A DNA stretch of 64,000 bases from Dokdonia sp. Hel_I_53 (GCF_007827465.1 NZ_VISL01000001.1:2437001-2501000), one strand, 5' to 3'. Numbered from the stretch's first letter, positions 35,043 to 43,683 are shown. Notes: generated by a model from the letters alone, not told the origin. A program made the numbers and translations.

Positions 35043-35642
35043 TTAAATATTCTCCACAATTTTCTCGAGAGCTATCCTAGATTTAGGCTTTATACTTGGT
35101 TGGTTTTGATCATCTTCTGCTCTGTGACCTATTGCCACTGCAACTAGCGTTTGATATTTTGTTTGGTCTAAAACTTTGTCATAGTTTTCTGGCTCAATAC
35201 CTTCCATTGGTGTAGAATCTATGCCCATCGTTGCACAAGCACTTAAAAAGACGCCTAGAGAGATATAAACCTGTTTATCAAACCATGCTTTTATATTTTC
35301 TTGACCCATTGGCTTTTTATTTTGTTCATAATATTCAAAAGCGCGTTCTGGTAGTTCTTCTTTTAATTGCTGCTCAAAAAAAGATAAATCATTTATCCTA
35401 CTGAAGACAACTACAGTATCACACTTTAATACCTTCTCTGTGTTTATTTTTGAATACTTTGAGAGCTTCTCTCTAGTAAGCTCATCTGATACAAAAGTGA
35501 ATCTCCAAGGTTGACTATTTATAGAAGAAGGTGTGAGTCTAAGAATTTCCTTTAGCTCTTCAATTTTTGAAGCTTTTATTTTTTTGTCTGGATTATACTT
35601 CTTAGTTGTATATCGCTCTTGCATGGCCTTAAGAAAATTCAT
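35043..35642 (-). CDS. Nitroreductase-family FMN oxidoreductase
   Basis: A 199-residue protein of the NfsB type. FMN-binding features are visible in RYTTKKYNPDKKI at the N terminus, LTPSSINSQPWRF and MGIDSTPMEGIEPENY. It probably reduces nitroaromatics or quinones with NAD(P)H. It stands alone on the minus strand. Confidence 0.9.
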   Translation of the reverse strand: MNFLKAMQERYTTKKYNPDKKIKASKIEELKEILRLTPSSINSQPWRFTFVSDELTREKLSKYSKINTEKVLKCDTVVVFSRINDLSFFEQQLKEELPERAFEYYEQNKKPMGQENIKAWFDKQVYISLGVFLSACATMGIDSTPMEGIEPENYDKVLDQTKYQTLVAVAIGHRAEDDQNQPSIKPKSRIALEKIVENI

Positions 35643-35824
35643 GGGTAGTTATTTATAGTTAAATTAATACTGTGAAGTTACAGATAGCGAGCCTTGAAGC
35701 CAATTTTTAAACTTTAAAGAAATCGTAAAGTTTTAAGTAATCAAAAAACAATTTAAACGAATTGAGAGCAAGTAATACATTCGTTTTAAGAGTTTAAAAC
35801 GAATATGGATTTAAAGGTAAGTAC

Positions 35825-35838
35825 GCTTTCGCGAAAGC
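35825..35838. repeat. 14-bp palindrome, copy 11
   Basis: Exact copy with TACGC/GCGTA flanks, 7 bp past the 3' end of the GT2 gene. Confidence 0.95.
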
Positions 35839-35845
35839 GTAACTT

Positions 35846-36562
35846 TTAAGAAACCTTTTTAAGGTAAAATTGATGAAGTTCTTCTGGACTTGCGCCAAAC
35901 CACTTCCGAACATATATAGACCAAAAATAGTATTGTAATTTCCAAATACCATTTTCTTCATATCGCCTGGCAGAAGTGGTGAGCCATTCTTGTATGACCA
36001 CAAATTCGTTGCGAGCGTACAATTTATTTATAAGATCATTATCTTCATAAATAATGTAGCGTTCGTCAAATCTTCCTAGCTCGTTAAAAAGGTTTTTGGT
36101 GATGAATTGGCTCTGATCACCACCCCGGCAAGCGCGCCATTCAAACTGAGTAAGCCACCCTGCGAGACGTAACCACCAGTGATTTGAGTCAAATTTCATT
36201 TTAAAACAACCGGCCTCATTACCCTGCTCAACTTCTTTTATAATAAGGTGGTCATAATCTTGTGGAGGGTAGGAATCTGCATGCAGAAAATATAGGATAT
36301 CACCCTTTGCGCTTTCTGAGCCAGTATTCATTTGAGCAGCACGCCCTTTTTTAGAATGTAATATTTTAATGTGACTGTGATCTTGCTTTCGCGAAAGCGT
36401 AGCTACTTTCTCAAAAGTGTCATCATCACTACCGCCATCTACTACAATAATCTCACTAATATTTGAAATAGAAAAAGCCTTCTGCTTCAAGTGTTCTAGT
36501 AGCTCAATAATCGTTGCAGATTCATTAAACACAGGAATTATAATTGAAATAGAAGACTTCAT
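35846..36562 (-). CDS. GT2 glycosyltransferase of the arsenosugar-associated type (TIGR04283)
   Basis: A 238-residue GT-A-fold glycosyltransferase. The start SISIIIPVFNESATI, the EIIVVDGGSDDDT and SKKGRAAQMNTGSE motifs, and LYFLHADSYPP (with the metal-binding acidic region) match the family that co-occurs with ArsM and ArsS. The C-terminal half contains GGDQSQFITKNLF and IYEDNDLI. The rest of the arsenosugar cluster starts about 3.3 kb to the right on the same strand, separated by a DUF547/sigma module. A palindrome copy lies inside the gene and is read as LSRK. Confidence 0.82.
   Translation of the reverse strand: MKSSISIIIPVFNESATIIELLEHLKQKAFSISNISEIIVVDGGSDDDTFEKVATLSRKQDHSHIKILHSKKGRAAQMNTGSESAKGDILYFLHADSYPPQDYDHLIIKEVEQGNEAGCFKMKFDSNHWWLRLAGWLTQFEWRACRGGDQSQFITKNLFNELGRFDERYIIYEDNDLINKLYARNEFVVIQEWLTTSARRYEENGIWKLQYYFWSIYVRKWFGASPEELHQFYLKKVS
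36385..36398. repeat. 14-bp palindrome, copy 12 (inside the GT2 gene)
   Basis: Exact copy, read in frame as Leu-Ser-Arg-Lys (ATLSRKQ). Confidence 0.95.
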
Positions 36563-36612
36563 TAAGTGTATTATATCCTTACAAACTTACGTAAAAAACA
36601 ATACTCAAAAAG

Positions 36613-37419
36613 CTATTGTTGATCATTCAAATCCCAATTGTAGGGTAGGAATGTGACAGCTGCATTTGTATTAACTTTTACGGTTGCATATTCGTTTATG
36701 TATGGTATCAAGCTCTCATTAGAGCCACGATAAAAGTCTTTTGTGTAAAAGTCAAATATTGAAGATAATTCAACATTGTTTTTTTTGATATTATTTTTTT
36801 CGCTATTTATAAAGTCACGTGTTGCTCGATCTAGTTGTTCATTTATGGAGCCGGCTGTATAGGCTTCTCTTAAAAGTGGCGGGCAAGAAATAGAGGCACA
36901 ATTTATAGCGAAATGGATACGCGGTTCATTCATTTTTCGTAAAATTCCGTTTTCTATTCCTGCAAGCGATAAATTACGTCCATTCACGGTAACTCTGTTT
37001 TTTGTCCATGGTGCATCTGTGTCTTTTATACTTTTTACATTTGGATTATCTAATATCAAATCTACCGTTACAGCATTATATAAGTTTATGTAGTAAGCAA
37101 GTAGTTCTTGTACACTCCAATTGTTAGAGGGTGATAATGATGATAATTGATCTAAATAAGACGTAAGTGCAGCACGATCGTTTTGAAAGCCTTTATAATC
37201 GACAAGACCTTTTTTATTAACGTATTTCTTGAGGAGGATGTCCCATTTAGAGTGATCTACATTCACAGATGAATTTGCTGTGGTGGATGTAAGTGTACCT
37301 TCAACTTCCTTAGTAGGTTGGCCTTGACTCGTAATTCCTGCGGCAGATAGTAGCGAGCAGCTTTCAACAATGCAAAGAATACTTAAAATTGTAAAAAGGT
37401 GTAATAAGTTTTTCATCAT
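36613..37419 (-). CDS. DUF547 lipoprotein
   Basis: A 268-residue protein with a lipoprotein signal (ILCIVESCSLLS) and a C-terminal DUF547 domain (about 90-260). Its hallmarks are ELLAYYINLYNAVTVDLIL, GRNLSLAGIENGIL, HFAINCASISCPPLL and IFDFYTKDFY. The conserved Cys/His pattern suggests an enzyme of thiol-peptidase type, but the family function is unknown. I start at the Met-Met after 16 non-homologous codons. It is divergent from the ECF sigma gene; a second DUF547 gene lies just beyond that module. Confidence 0.85.
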   Translation of the reverse strand: MMKNLLHLFTILSILCIVESCSLLSAAGITSQGQPTKEVEGTLTSTTANSSVNVDHSKWDILLKKYVNKKGLVDYKGFQNDRAALTSYLDQLSSLSPSNNWSVQELLAYYINLYNAVTVDLILDNPNVKSIKDTDAPWTKNRVTVNGRNLSLAGIENGILRKMNEPRIHFAINCASISCPPLLREAYTAGSINEQLDRATRDFINSEKNNIKKNNVELSSIFDFYTKDFYRGSNESLIPYINEYATVKVNTNAAVTFLPYNWDLNDQQ

Positions 37420-37509
37420 ATGTAATTTTAGTTGCGAATGTAAATTGCATCTTGCTATATAGCACACTCTTTAATAATAATTTAGGTCATTTTTTACAAC
37501 ATAGTACTA

Positions 37510-37532
37510 TACCTACGTAAAAAATATAGGTA
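37510..37532. promoter_or_regulatory. Inverted repeat in the DUF547 / sigma-factor divergent region
   Basis: TACCTA (37510-37515) and TAGGTA (37527-37532) are inverted with an 11-nt spacer, 53 bp before the sigma-factor start. It could be an operator or part of a sigma-dependent promoter shared by the divergent genes. Confidence 0.35.
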
Positions 37533-37585
37533 GAGATGTGACTTTTTTTAAAAAGAATACACTTATACTATAAAAGCAACCATCA

Positions 37586-38071
37586 TTGACTACAAAAGAA
37601 TCAAAATTTACTCAGCTTATAAAAGATAATGAGGGTATTATCTATAAAATAGTGATGACTTATGCTGATAATCGAGAAGACCAAATGGACTTATATCAAG
37701 ATGTCGTTTTGCAGTTATGGAAGGGTTACGATAGCTTTAAAGGAGATTCTAAAATAAGTACTTGGATGTATCGTGTGGCACTTAATACCTCTTTCAGTTT
37801 TATACGTAAAGAAAAACGTAAAGTAAAGTCAATTGCTTTAGATCATATTCATCTTGTTTATGAAGTAAAGGACCAATTACTAGAAGAAAGGGTTAGGGAA
37901 CTTTATGCTCAAATAAAACAATTAAATGATATAGAAAAAGGTATTATGTTGTTATTGCTAGAGGGTAAGAAATATGAAGAAATTGCAAACATAACAGGAT
38001 TTTCAAAAACAGCTATAAGCACTAGAATCTCACGCATTAAAGAAAAACTAAAAAAGCAACTTGTTAACTAG
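37586..38071 (+). CDS. ECF-type sigma factor
   Basis: A 161-residue sigma-70-family ECF factor. Region 2 contains DLYQDVVLQLWKGYDSF and STWMYRVALNTSF; region 4 contains GKKYEEIANITGFSKTAIST. The start appears to be TTG at 37586-37588, since no ATG lies upstream in frame. It is followed after 8 bp by a membrane protein, probably its regulator. Both flanking genes encode DUF547 lipoproteins, which may be regulon members or signal inputs. Confidence 0.88.
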   Translation: MTTKESKFTQLIKDNEGIIYKIVMTYADNREDQMDLYQDVVLQLWKGYDSFKGDSKISTWMYRVALNTSFSFIRKEKRKVKSIALDHIHLVYEVKDQLLEERVRELYAQIKQLNDIEKGIMLLLLEGKKYEEIANITGFSKTAISTRISRIKEKLKKQLVN

Positions 38072-38079
38072 AGATTATT

Positions 38080-38682
38080 ATGGATTTAGAACAGATGCAG
38101 AAAACTTGGTTACAAATGAGCAAAGAGCTCGACCAGCAAAAAAACCTCACAAATGAACTTATTATGAAAATGGCACAACGAGATTATAATTCAAAAATCA
38201 ACAAGTTAATACGCACAGAAACTATAGGTGCAGTTATCTGTCTAAGCACTATAGTATATGTACTCTATAATTTTTCAAAATTTCAATCGTGGCAATCACA
38301 ACTTTGTGCAATTATATTAATCATTACACTTCTCACAATGTCAGTAGGATCTTTCTTTTTACTTAAGAAGTTTAAAGAAATAGATTTGCAAAGAGATAGT
38401 TTGAAAATAACTGTGGAGAAATATACTAGATACAAAAGAATAAACCTTCAATTTCAAAAGGCAAGTATAATGGTAGGCTTTATAATGTTATTTGTTTCAA
38501 CAGCAGTTTTTTCCGTATTGTTTTCTGGCAAAGATTTATTTATCGACAAGAGCTGGCAAGAATTCATTTTCCCAATGACTTTAGGGTTATTATTGTTTGG
38601 GGTCATCGCATATATAGGGTCAAGATATTATGCTAAAGCTCTCAAAGGAGCACAAAACATCATAAACAGCGTAGATGCTTAA
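38080..38682 (+). CDS. Four-helix membrane protein, probable anti-sigma partner
   Basis: A 200-residue protein with a cytoplasmic N-terminal segment of about 45 residues (MDLEQMQKTWLQMSKELDQQ) and four hydrophobic helices in two pairs (about 48-64, 74-96, 126-146 and 160-180). No ASD zinc motif is visible, so it is not a classical zinc anti-sigma. Its placement 8 bp after the sigma gene makes a membrane anti-sigma role the best guess. Confidence 0.65.
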   Translation: MDLEQMQKTWLQMSKELDQQKNLTNELIMKMAQRDYNSKINKLIRTETIGAVICLSTIVYVLYNFSKFQSWQSQLCAIILIITLLTMSVGSFFLLKKFKEIDLQRDSLKITVEKYTRYKRINLQFQKASIMVGFIMLFVSTAVFSVLFSGKDLFIDKSWQEFIFPMTLGLLLFGVIAYIGSRYYAKALKGAQNIINSVDA

Positions 38683-38692
38683 CGGAAACTTC

Positions 38693-39715
38693 TTAATTGT
38701 TTAACAACCAATTATAGTCTTTATAGCGAACGCGAGCAGAAGGGTTAATTTTTGTATTTGCATATTTGTTGAGATAGTCTACAACTGAGCCAGCTGTTTT
38801 AAAATCTTTACTAAACCATTTAAAAATCATAGAGATTTCAACAACATCTGGAGTGATTTTATTACGGACTGGATCATTTATAAATCTAGTAGTCAGAGTA
38901 TGCAACTGGGAATTTACTTTGCTAGCGGTAAATGCTTCATTGAGTAGTGGCGGGCAAGAAACAGAGGCACAATTAATTCCAAAATGAATACGAGCATCCC
39001 CCATTTTTCTTAAAATATCATGTTCAATTTCATTTAAATTGTAATATTTGTCACCTAGTTTCCAAAAACGTTGATCCCAAGGGTTTTTGATGTCTTTAAT
39101 GCTTTCTAGGGGCTGGTGGCGTAATATTAAATCTATGGTCATGGCATTATACGCATTCATCCAATAAGCTAATTTTTTATTTTTTGACCATTCATCAGTA
39201 GGAAGGTTTGCTCCTAAATTTGCAATGTACGCTGTTAGTTTAGACCAATTTTTTTTAAATCCATTGTAATTAACATCACCATTAGAATTCACGTGGGCCC
39301 TTAATAATGCATTGAAAAGGTCATGGTTTAGAGTGTTGAGCGTATCTTTTTTAGAGTTGGGCAGTGATTTGGTCTCTGGTAGGATTTCCTGAACTTCAAC
39401 TTTTTCTACCACTTCTACCACTTCTACCGCTTCTACCGCTTCTACCGCTTCTGGCAATTCTGTTTTTACTATTATTACTTCCTCTATTTTATTATCTACC
39501 ACGTCAGATTTTATATTTGCGGGCACTACAACCTCTATACTTTTTAGCTGTTTAGGTACATTTAAAGTATCAGTTTTCACAACAGTCTGTGAGGTGTCTA
39601 CCACAGTTTCAGTAACAATCGCTGGAGTTGTAGTTTCTGTATCTACTACGACATTTTTTGGAGTTCCACATTCCGTCAATAAAGTGATAATTATTAGGTA
39701 AGCTGTAATTTTCAT
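38693..39715 (-). CDS. DUF547 lipoprotein with a 9-bp tandem repeat
   Basis: A lipoprotein of 340 residues if started at the second of two Mets before the signal (MKITAYLIIITLLTEC). A long Thr/Val-rich and Val/Glu-rich linker is followed by a DUF547 domain (about 160-335) with KLAYWMNAYNAMTIDLIL, NLNEIEHDIL and HFGINCASVSCPPLL. The linker holds a tandem Glu-Ala-Val and Glu-Val-Val repeat encoded by 9-bp units. It is a paralogue of the DUF547 protein at 36613-37419. The open frame could extend to 39760, but that part covers a palindrome copy and precedes the signal. Confidence 0.82.
   Translation of the reverse strand: MKITAYLIIITLLTECGTPKNVVVDTETTTPAIVTETVVDTSQTVVKTDTLNVPKQLKSIEVVVPANIKSDVVDNKIEEVIIVKTELPEAVEAVEAVEVVEVVEKVEVQEILPETKSLPNSKKDTLNTLNHDLFNALLRAHVNSNGDVNYNGFKKNWSKLTAYIANLGANLPTDEWSKNKKLAYWMNAYNAMTIDLILRHQPLESIKDIKNPWDQRFWKLGDKYYNLNEIEHDILRKMGDARIHFGINCASVSCPPLLNEAFTASKVNSQLHTLTTRFINDPVRNKITPDVVEISMIFKWFSKDFKTAGSVVDYLNKYANTKINPSARVRYKDYNWLLNN
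39404..39448. repeat. 9-bp tandem repeat inside the DUF547 gene
   Basis: Five consecutive units, TTCTACCAC twice then TTCTACCGC three times, encode Glu-Val-Val or Glu-Ala-Val triplets on the minus strand. Copy-number changes would keep the frame and only vary linker length. Confidence 0.9.
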
Positions 39716-39733
39716 AAGCATATTTTTTGCTAC

Positions 39734-39747
39734 GCTTTCGCGAAAGC
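39734..39747. repeat. 14-bp palindrome, copy 13
   Basis: Exact copy just upstream of the DUF547 gene start. Confidence 0.95.
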
Positions 39748-39840
39748 GATTGTCTTTCAATCCTAAAGTCTAAGTTACGCTAAAAACCCATTTCAATTAA
39801 CGATTCGACTCGAAACAATTTTGCACTAGTTAGGGAGCCT

Positions 39841-40737
39841 TTAATGCTCTTTTTTCTTATGTATGGGGTATGTGATTTGGCCCATAAAGTTTTCAGGAAA
39901 ATTAGTGTCTCCTTCAAACCCTAACTCGATATCCCTACCATCATGGGGTACATGACTGGTACCAAACAAATAATCCCATGCACTAAGAGTTAAACCGAAG
40001 TTCATTCCATATTTGTGGTTATCAGGTAGTTCCTTTGCGTGATGCCAAATGTGCATTTTTGGGTTGTTAAGTATATATTTTAAAGGTCCATAATCCCAGC
40101 CTATGTTTGCGTGATTAAAATGCCCAACCGTAAGCGCGGTAAAATGAACTATCGCAACATATTGCAGGTCAAAACCTCCTACTACTGCGATAGGGATGTA
40201 AAGTAGAGATTTATATACAATAGGCTCAACCCAGTGATAGCGCATTTGGGCAGCAAAGGCCATCTCCTTTGTGGAATGATGTACTTTGTGGAAATTCCAC
40301 AAAAATGGAACGCGATGTAAAAGCCGGTGTGTATTCCATTGTACAAAATCAGAAATAATAAAGAAAATGAGTAAGCCAACTCCAAAAGGGAGTTCATCTA
40401 CATCAAAAACTTGTAGATCTTGAAGCTTTAATCCTATAAGTCCCATGATGTCATTAAAAAATAGCTCAGCGGTGTTAGAAAGCGCTATAAAAACAATAAG
40501 ATTGAGTAGAAAAAAGTTGAAGAACATATAAAATGTGTCCAGCCAGAAATCCTTTCTAAAGATCTTTTGTTGCTTACGCCACGGAAATGCTATTTCTAGC
40601 CCCCATACAATTAGTGACACGATAATTAAACCCCAAAAATAATTATCCCAATTATTTTCAAAAAAAACCTCACGCTTGAAGTAGCTCCAATAGTCTGTGT
40701 AAGACTGTAAAAAGGTGTCAATATATTTATCCATCAC
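39841..40737 (-). CDS. Sterol desaturase/fatty acid hydroxylase family membrane protein
   Basis: A 298-residue di-iron membrane oxygenase-type protein with about four to five helices. The histidine clusters are visible: HRLLH, HKVHH, HFNHAN and HIWHHAKELPDNH. The family hydroxylates or desaturates lipids. It lies 70 bp downstream of arsM on the same strand and is the last gene of the arsenosugar cluster. Lipid modification connected to arsenosugar phospholipids is possible but unproven; it may simply be a neighbour. Confidence 0.85.
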   Translation of the reverse strand: MMDKYIDTFLQSYTDYWSYFKREVFFENNWDNYFWGLIIVSLIVWGLEIAFPWRKQQKIFRKDFWLDTFYMFFNFFLLNLIVFIALSNTAELFFNDIMGLIGLKLQDLQVFDVDELPFGVGLLIFFIISDFVQWNTHRLLHRVPFLWNFHKVHHSTKEMAFAAQMRYHWVEPIVYKSLLYIPIAVVGGFDLQYVAIVHFTALTVGHFNHANIGWDYGPLKYILNNPKMHIWHHAKELPDNHKYGMNFGLTLSAWDYLFGTSHVPHDGRDIELGFEGDTNFPENFMGQITYPIHKKKEH

Positions 40738-40807
40738 ATTTCAAATTTACAAAAAGCAAAAGGCACAACTTGAGTCGTGCCTTTAGGTAATTCCTTTCAT
40801 TGCGCGT

Positions 40808-41776
40808 CTAGCAACAACCGCCACCATCATAATGGTAGGTGCTTTCACTTATAAAAATATCATTACGTCCTAGAGCAGCAAGCGCTGCAGCTGTTTTATC
40901 GCAAATAGCCAGCGGCTGATTTTTATCTAAAACATGTCCATTTTTATCATCAAAATATGACTCTGAGCCATAGTAAATAGCCGCTTTCCCAGTAAATATA
41001 CAAGGTCCATCTTCTGGCATGGGATCTTTAATAGCAGCAACTTCTATGGATTCAATATAGATAAGTTCGTCTGTAGGATATTCTTCAGGGCTCAAAATTC
41101 TGTAAGGTTTGCGAGCGCGTATCTCAATAGTTCCAAAGCCTGCATCAGTTAAAGCCTTTACATATTCTTTAATAGGTAAGCTTCCAGAGAGACACAGCGC
41201 ACGTAAACGATCATCATTTCTTAGCGCCTCGTTCATTTGCTGTTCACACGTAGGATCGCTCATTACTAACCTACCTTGCGGTTTTAAAACTCTATACATT
41301 TCGTCAATAGCCTTTTTAAGATCTTCTGCTTTGAAAATATTGAAAAGGCAATTTTGCGCCGCAACATCTATGGAGTTATCTGCTTCGGGGAGGTTGAGTG
41401 CATCTCCTTTCTTTAGCTCAACAAAATCACTTTTAAACCATGGATTAAGTTGCTCTGCCTCTTTGAAGTTTTTGCGAGAAGCCTCTAGCATTTCATCTAC
41501 AACATCTACACCTACTACGCCACCTTTTGTACGATTAAAGTAAGAAAACTGCAATAGCTCCATACCACCCCCTACACCTACATATAACATTTTTGGTTCG
41601 TTAGTAAGATCTCTAGAGTTTACCGTGCTACCACATCCATAATTCATCTCTTGCATGATTTGCGGTATCTTTAATCCTGGCAACTCCCAAACTGGATTTG
41701 TGGTGCAGCAAAGTCCCACATCTGGGGTAATAGCGGCTTCCTTATATAATGTATTTGTAGCATCTAAATAACTCAT
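40808..41776 (-). CDS. arsM: Arsenite methyltransferase of the arsenosugar type
   Basis: A 322-residue SAM-dependent methyltransferase. The SAM motif is MLYVGVGGGMELLQFSYF with GVDVVDEML. Cysteines expected for As(III) binding are present (GLCC, YGCGST, AAQNCLF, SDPTCEQQ) and the protein ends in GGGCC. It methylates arsenite toward dimethylarsenical, the substrate of ArsS. The architecture, including the N-terminal CC and the C-terminal part with TGKAAIYYG, is that of the variant encoded beside ArsS rather than stand-alone ArsM. The purine phosphorylase gene lies 85 bp upstream. Confidence 0.88.
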   Translation of the reverse strand: MSYLDATNTLYKEAAITPDVGLCCTTNPVWELPGLKIPQIMQEMNYGCGSTVNSRDLTNEPKMLYVGVGGGMELLQFSYFNRTKGGVVGVDVVDEMLEASRKNFKEAEQLNPWFKSDFVELKKGDALNLPEADNSIDVAAQNCLFNIFKAEDLKKAIDEMYRVLKPQGRLVMSDPTCEQQMNEALRNDDRLRALCLSGSLPIKEYVKALTDAGFGTIEIRARKPYRILSPEEYPTDELIYIESIEVAAIKDPMPEDGPCIFTGKAAIYYGSESYFDDKNGHVLDKNQPLAICDKTAAALAALGRNDIFISESTYHYDGGGCC

Positions 41777-41843
41777 AGCACTTTAATTTGTTTTTTGTGA
41801 CTGTTGCGTTTGCCGCACTCAGTTGTGGGTTAAATGTAAGCAC

Positions 41844-41857
41844 GCTTTCGCGAAAGC
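41844..41857. repeat. 14-bp palindrome, copy 14
   Basis: Exact copy between the phosphorylase and arsM genes, within the operon. Confidence 0.95.
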
Positions 41858-41861
41858 GTAT

Positions 41862-42674
41862 TTATAAACTTTTAATTAGCTCTGTAAATAGCGTTATCAT
41901 TGCGGGCTCTGCTTTACCAGCCATTTCAATAATTTCAGGAATATTCACAGGTTTCAAGTTATCAGGATCACACTCATCTGTAAGTACAGAAACGGCCGCT
42001 ACGGGTAGACCAAGATGGTTTGCAACGATAACTTCTGGTACCGTGCTCATGCCAACAGCATCTGCTCCAATAATTTTTAGATAGCGATACTCAGCACGCG
42101 TCTCTAGCTGTGGTCCCACTACAGATGCATAAACCCCCTCATGTAGATTGATAGCATTATTTTTTGCTATTGATTTTAATTGGGTATTCATTTCACTATC
42201 ATAAGGAGCGCTCATGTCTACAAAACGCTCTCCCATTTTTTCAACGCCTTTAAAAGCAAGCGGGGAGCCTCCTTGTAGATTAATGTGATCATCTATGAGC
42301 ATTAATTCCCCTTTTTTGAAGTCAAAGTTAATCGCCCCAGATGCGTTAGAAACTAACAATTTTTTAATTCCCAAAGCGTGCATTACGCGCACAGGATAGG
42401 TCACATCAGTAAGTGAATAGCCTTCATATACATGAAAGCGACCTTGCATAACAATAACTTTCTTGCCCTCTAAAGTTCCGTAAATTAATTTACCCGTGTG
42501 AAACTCTACAGTAGCTGTTGGGAAATTAGGTATGTGATTATAACTTACTGTTTTCTCAATATCAATTTTTTTTAATAACTGCCCTAGGCCTGTTCCTAGT
42601 ATGATACCTACTTCGGGATTCTCAAAACCTTTGTTTCTAAGATAATCTGAAGTTTCGTTTATAAATTTTTGCAT
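41862..42674 (-). CDS. Purine-nucleoside phosphorylase
   Basis: A 270-residue trimeric-type PNP that phosphorolyses purine nucleosides to base and ribose 1-phosphate. Motifs are GIILGTGLGQL, the phosphate-binding MQGRFHVYEGY, LLVSNASGAIN, and GADAVGMSTVPEVIVANH. In the arsenosugar pathway an adenosyl-arsenical made by ArsS must lose adenine before glycosylation, and a nucleoside phosphorylase in the same cluster is a natural candidate. General purine salvage is the alternative. Confidence 0.9.
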   Translation of the reverse strand: MQKFINETSDYLRNKGFENPEVGIILGTGLGQLLKKIDIEKTVSYNHIPNFPTATVEFHTGKLIYGTLEGKKVIVMQGRFHVYEGYSLTDVTYPVRVMHALGIKKLLVSNASGAINFDFKKGELMLIDDHINLQGGSPLAFKGVEKMGERFVDMSAPYDSEMNTQLKSIAKNNAINLHEGVYASVVGPQLETRAEYRYLKIIGADAVGMSTVPEVIVANHLGLPVAAVSVLTDECDPDNLKPVNIPEIIEMAGKAEPAMITLFTELIKSL

Positions 42675-42704
42675 AAGTATATATTGTCTTGTAAAAGTAC
42701 GATT

Positions 42705-43313
42705 TTAGTCTTTTTGTAAATATTGTTGAAAAATTGGGTATGGTGCTAGATCTTCAGCATAATCTATATCGTTAAGCATTGCAAGGTTGTGAACCCTCTC
42801 AGTACTTAAATCTTCCATTGTTTGTTTGTAAACTGAATCTCCGCCCCATTCTTTGTTGTAAAATACATCTTTTACAAGTTTATTCATACCTAATAGGTAA
42901 TAGCCTCCATCTTGCGCTGGGCCTATTACTGCGTCATTAGTATGTAGCGCGTTAAAAGCTTCCTTTATATGAGAAGCGCGCAAATCGTAGAGGTCACTAC
43001 CTATAATGAGTACGTTGTCGTATCCATCCGCAAAGGCTTTCTCAAAAGCATTATACATACGCACCCCTAGATCTTCGCCTTCTTGCTGAAATTTTTCAAA
43101 AATAGAATTATCCCACATGTCATTATTGCGGACCTTTATAGAGTAGCCTACGCGTTTTGTACAATTTATAGTGCTCACTACGTCCTTAGTATGTGATAAA
43201 AGTTTCTTATAAATCTCCAGGGCACTTGCCTGGCCAACACCTTTGGCTAGCCGGCTCTTAACTTTGCCTAATTCTGGGTTTCTGGTGAATATGAGTACTA
43301 TATTTTTTTTCAT
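42705..43313 (-). CDS. DUF2064-type glycosyltransferase (TIGR04282)
   Basis: A 202-residue GT-A-like nucleotidyl/glycosyltransferase. The N terminus NIVLIFTRNPELGKVKSRLA is the nucleotide-binding start of the family, GSDLYDLRASHI carries the DxD-like metal motif, and DAVIGPAQDGGYYLLGMN is the conserved acceptor-side segment. It overlaps the small membrane-protein gene by 4 bp and lies 30 bp before the phosphorylase gene. Its family co-occurs with ArsM/ArsS; a second member is at 51209-51814. Confidence 0.85.
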   Translation of the reverse strand: MKKNIVLIFTRNPELGKVKSRLAKGVGQASALEIYKKLLSHTKDVVSTINCTKRVGYSIKVRNNDMWDNSIFEKFQQEGEDLGVRMYNAFEKAFADGYDNVLIIGSDLYDLRASHIKEAFNALHTNDAVIGPAQDGGYYLLGMNKLVKDVFYNKEWGGDSVYKQTMEDLSTERVHNLAMLNDIDYAEDLAPYPIFQQYLQKD

Positions 43314-43492
43314 TGTTGTTTTCTATAATTATATACCAGATATAAAAACATAACTGCCATTGTAATGAGCTGTTGGTACATACTTACGTTAGAAGACCAA
43401 CCTAGGTTTTCAAAATCTAGCTTGCTTACAGTAAGTATGAGTAATAGGATAAGAAGTATGATAAATATGAGAATGATTTTCTTTTTAGTCAT
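43310..43492 (-). CDS. Tiny two-helix membrane protein (arsenosugar operon)
   Basis: A 60-residue protein with a Lys-rich start (MTKKK), one helix (IILIFIILLILLLILTV), a short loop and a second helix (about 38-54) ending in basic residues. It overlaps its neighbours by 1 bp and 4 bp, so it is clearly part of the operon. No family is recognised. Confidence 0.65.
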   Translation of the reverse strand: MTKKKIILIFIILLILLLILTVSKLDFENLGWSSNVSMYQQLITMAVMFLYLVYNYRKQQ

Positions 43493-43683
43493 TACTCATC
43501 ATCTTTTTTTGTCCACTGGTCACTTTTTTTAATGGCTATAAACATCCCAATATTTGCTGTAATTATTAAAATACTAGAGAGATAATCCTTCCAGTCTGAG
43601 GTTTCATTAGTAAGATGATAAGCCAGTAAAGCAAATCCTATTATGGTGAGTCCTATAAAAATGAGTGGTATATATTTATTCAT
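43492..43683 (-). CDS. Tiny two-helix membrane protein (arsenosugar operon)
   Basis: A 63-residue protein with helices at about 5-22 and 36-51 and a charged C terminus (KKSDQWTKKDDE). It starts directly after the rhodanese gene and overlaps the next gene by 1 bp. It is similar in size and layout to that neighbour but not obviously homologous. Function is unknown. Confidence 0.65.
   Translation of the reverse strand: MNKYIPLIFIGLTIIGFALLAYHLTNETSDWKDYLSSILIITANIGMFIAIKKSDQWTKKDDE

Noticed and set aside
39364-39555. Plus-strand frame with repeated Leu-Pro-Leu
   Set aside because: It is the antisense reading of the 9-bp tandem repeat in the DUF547 gene.
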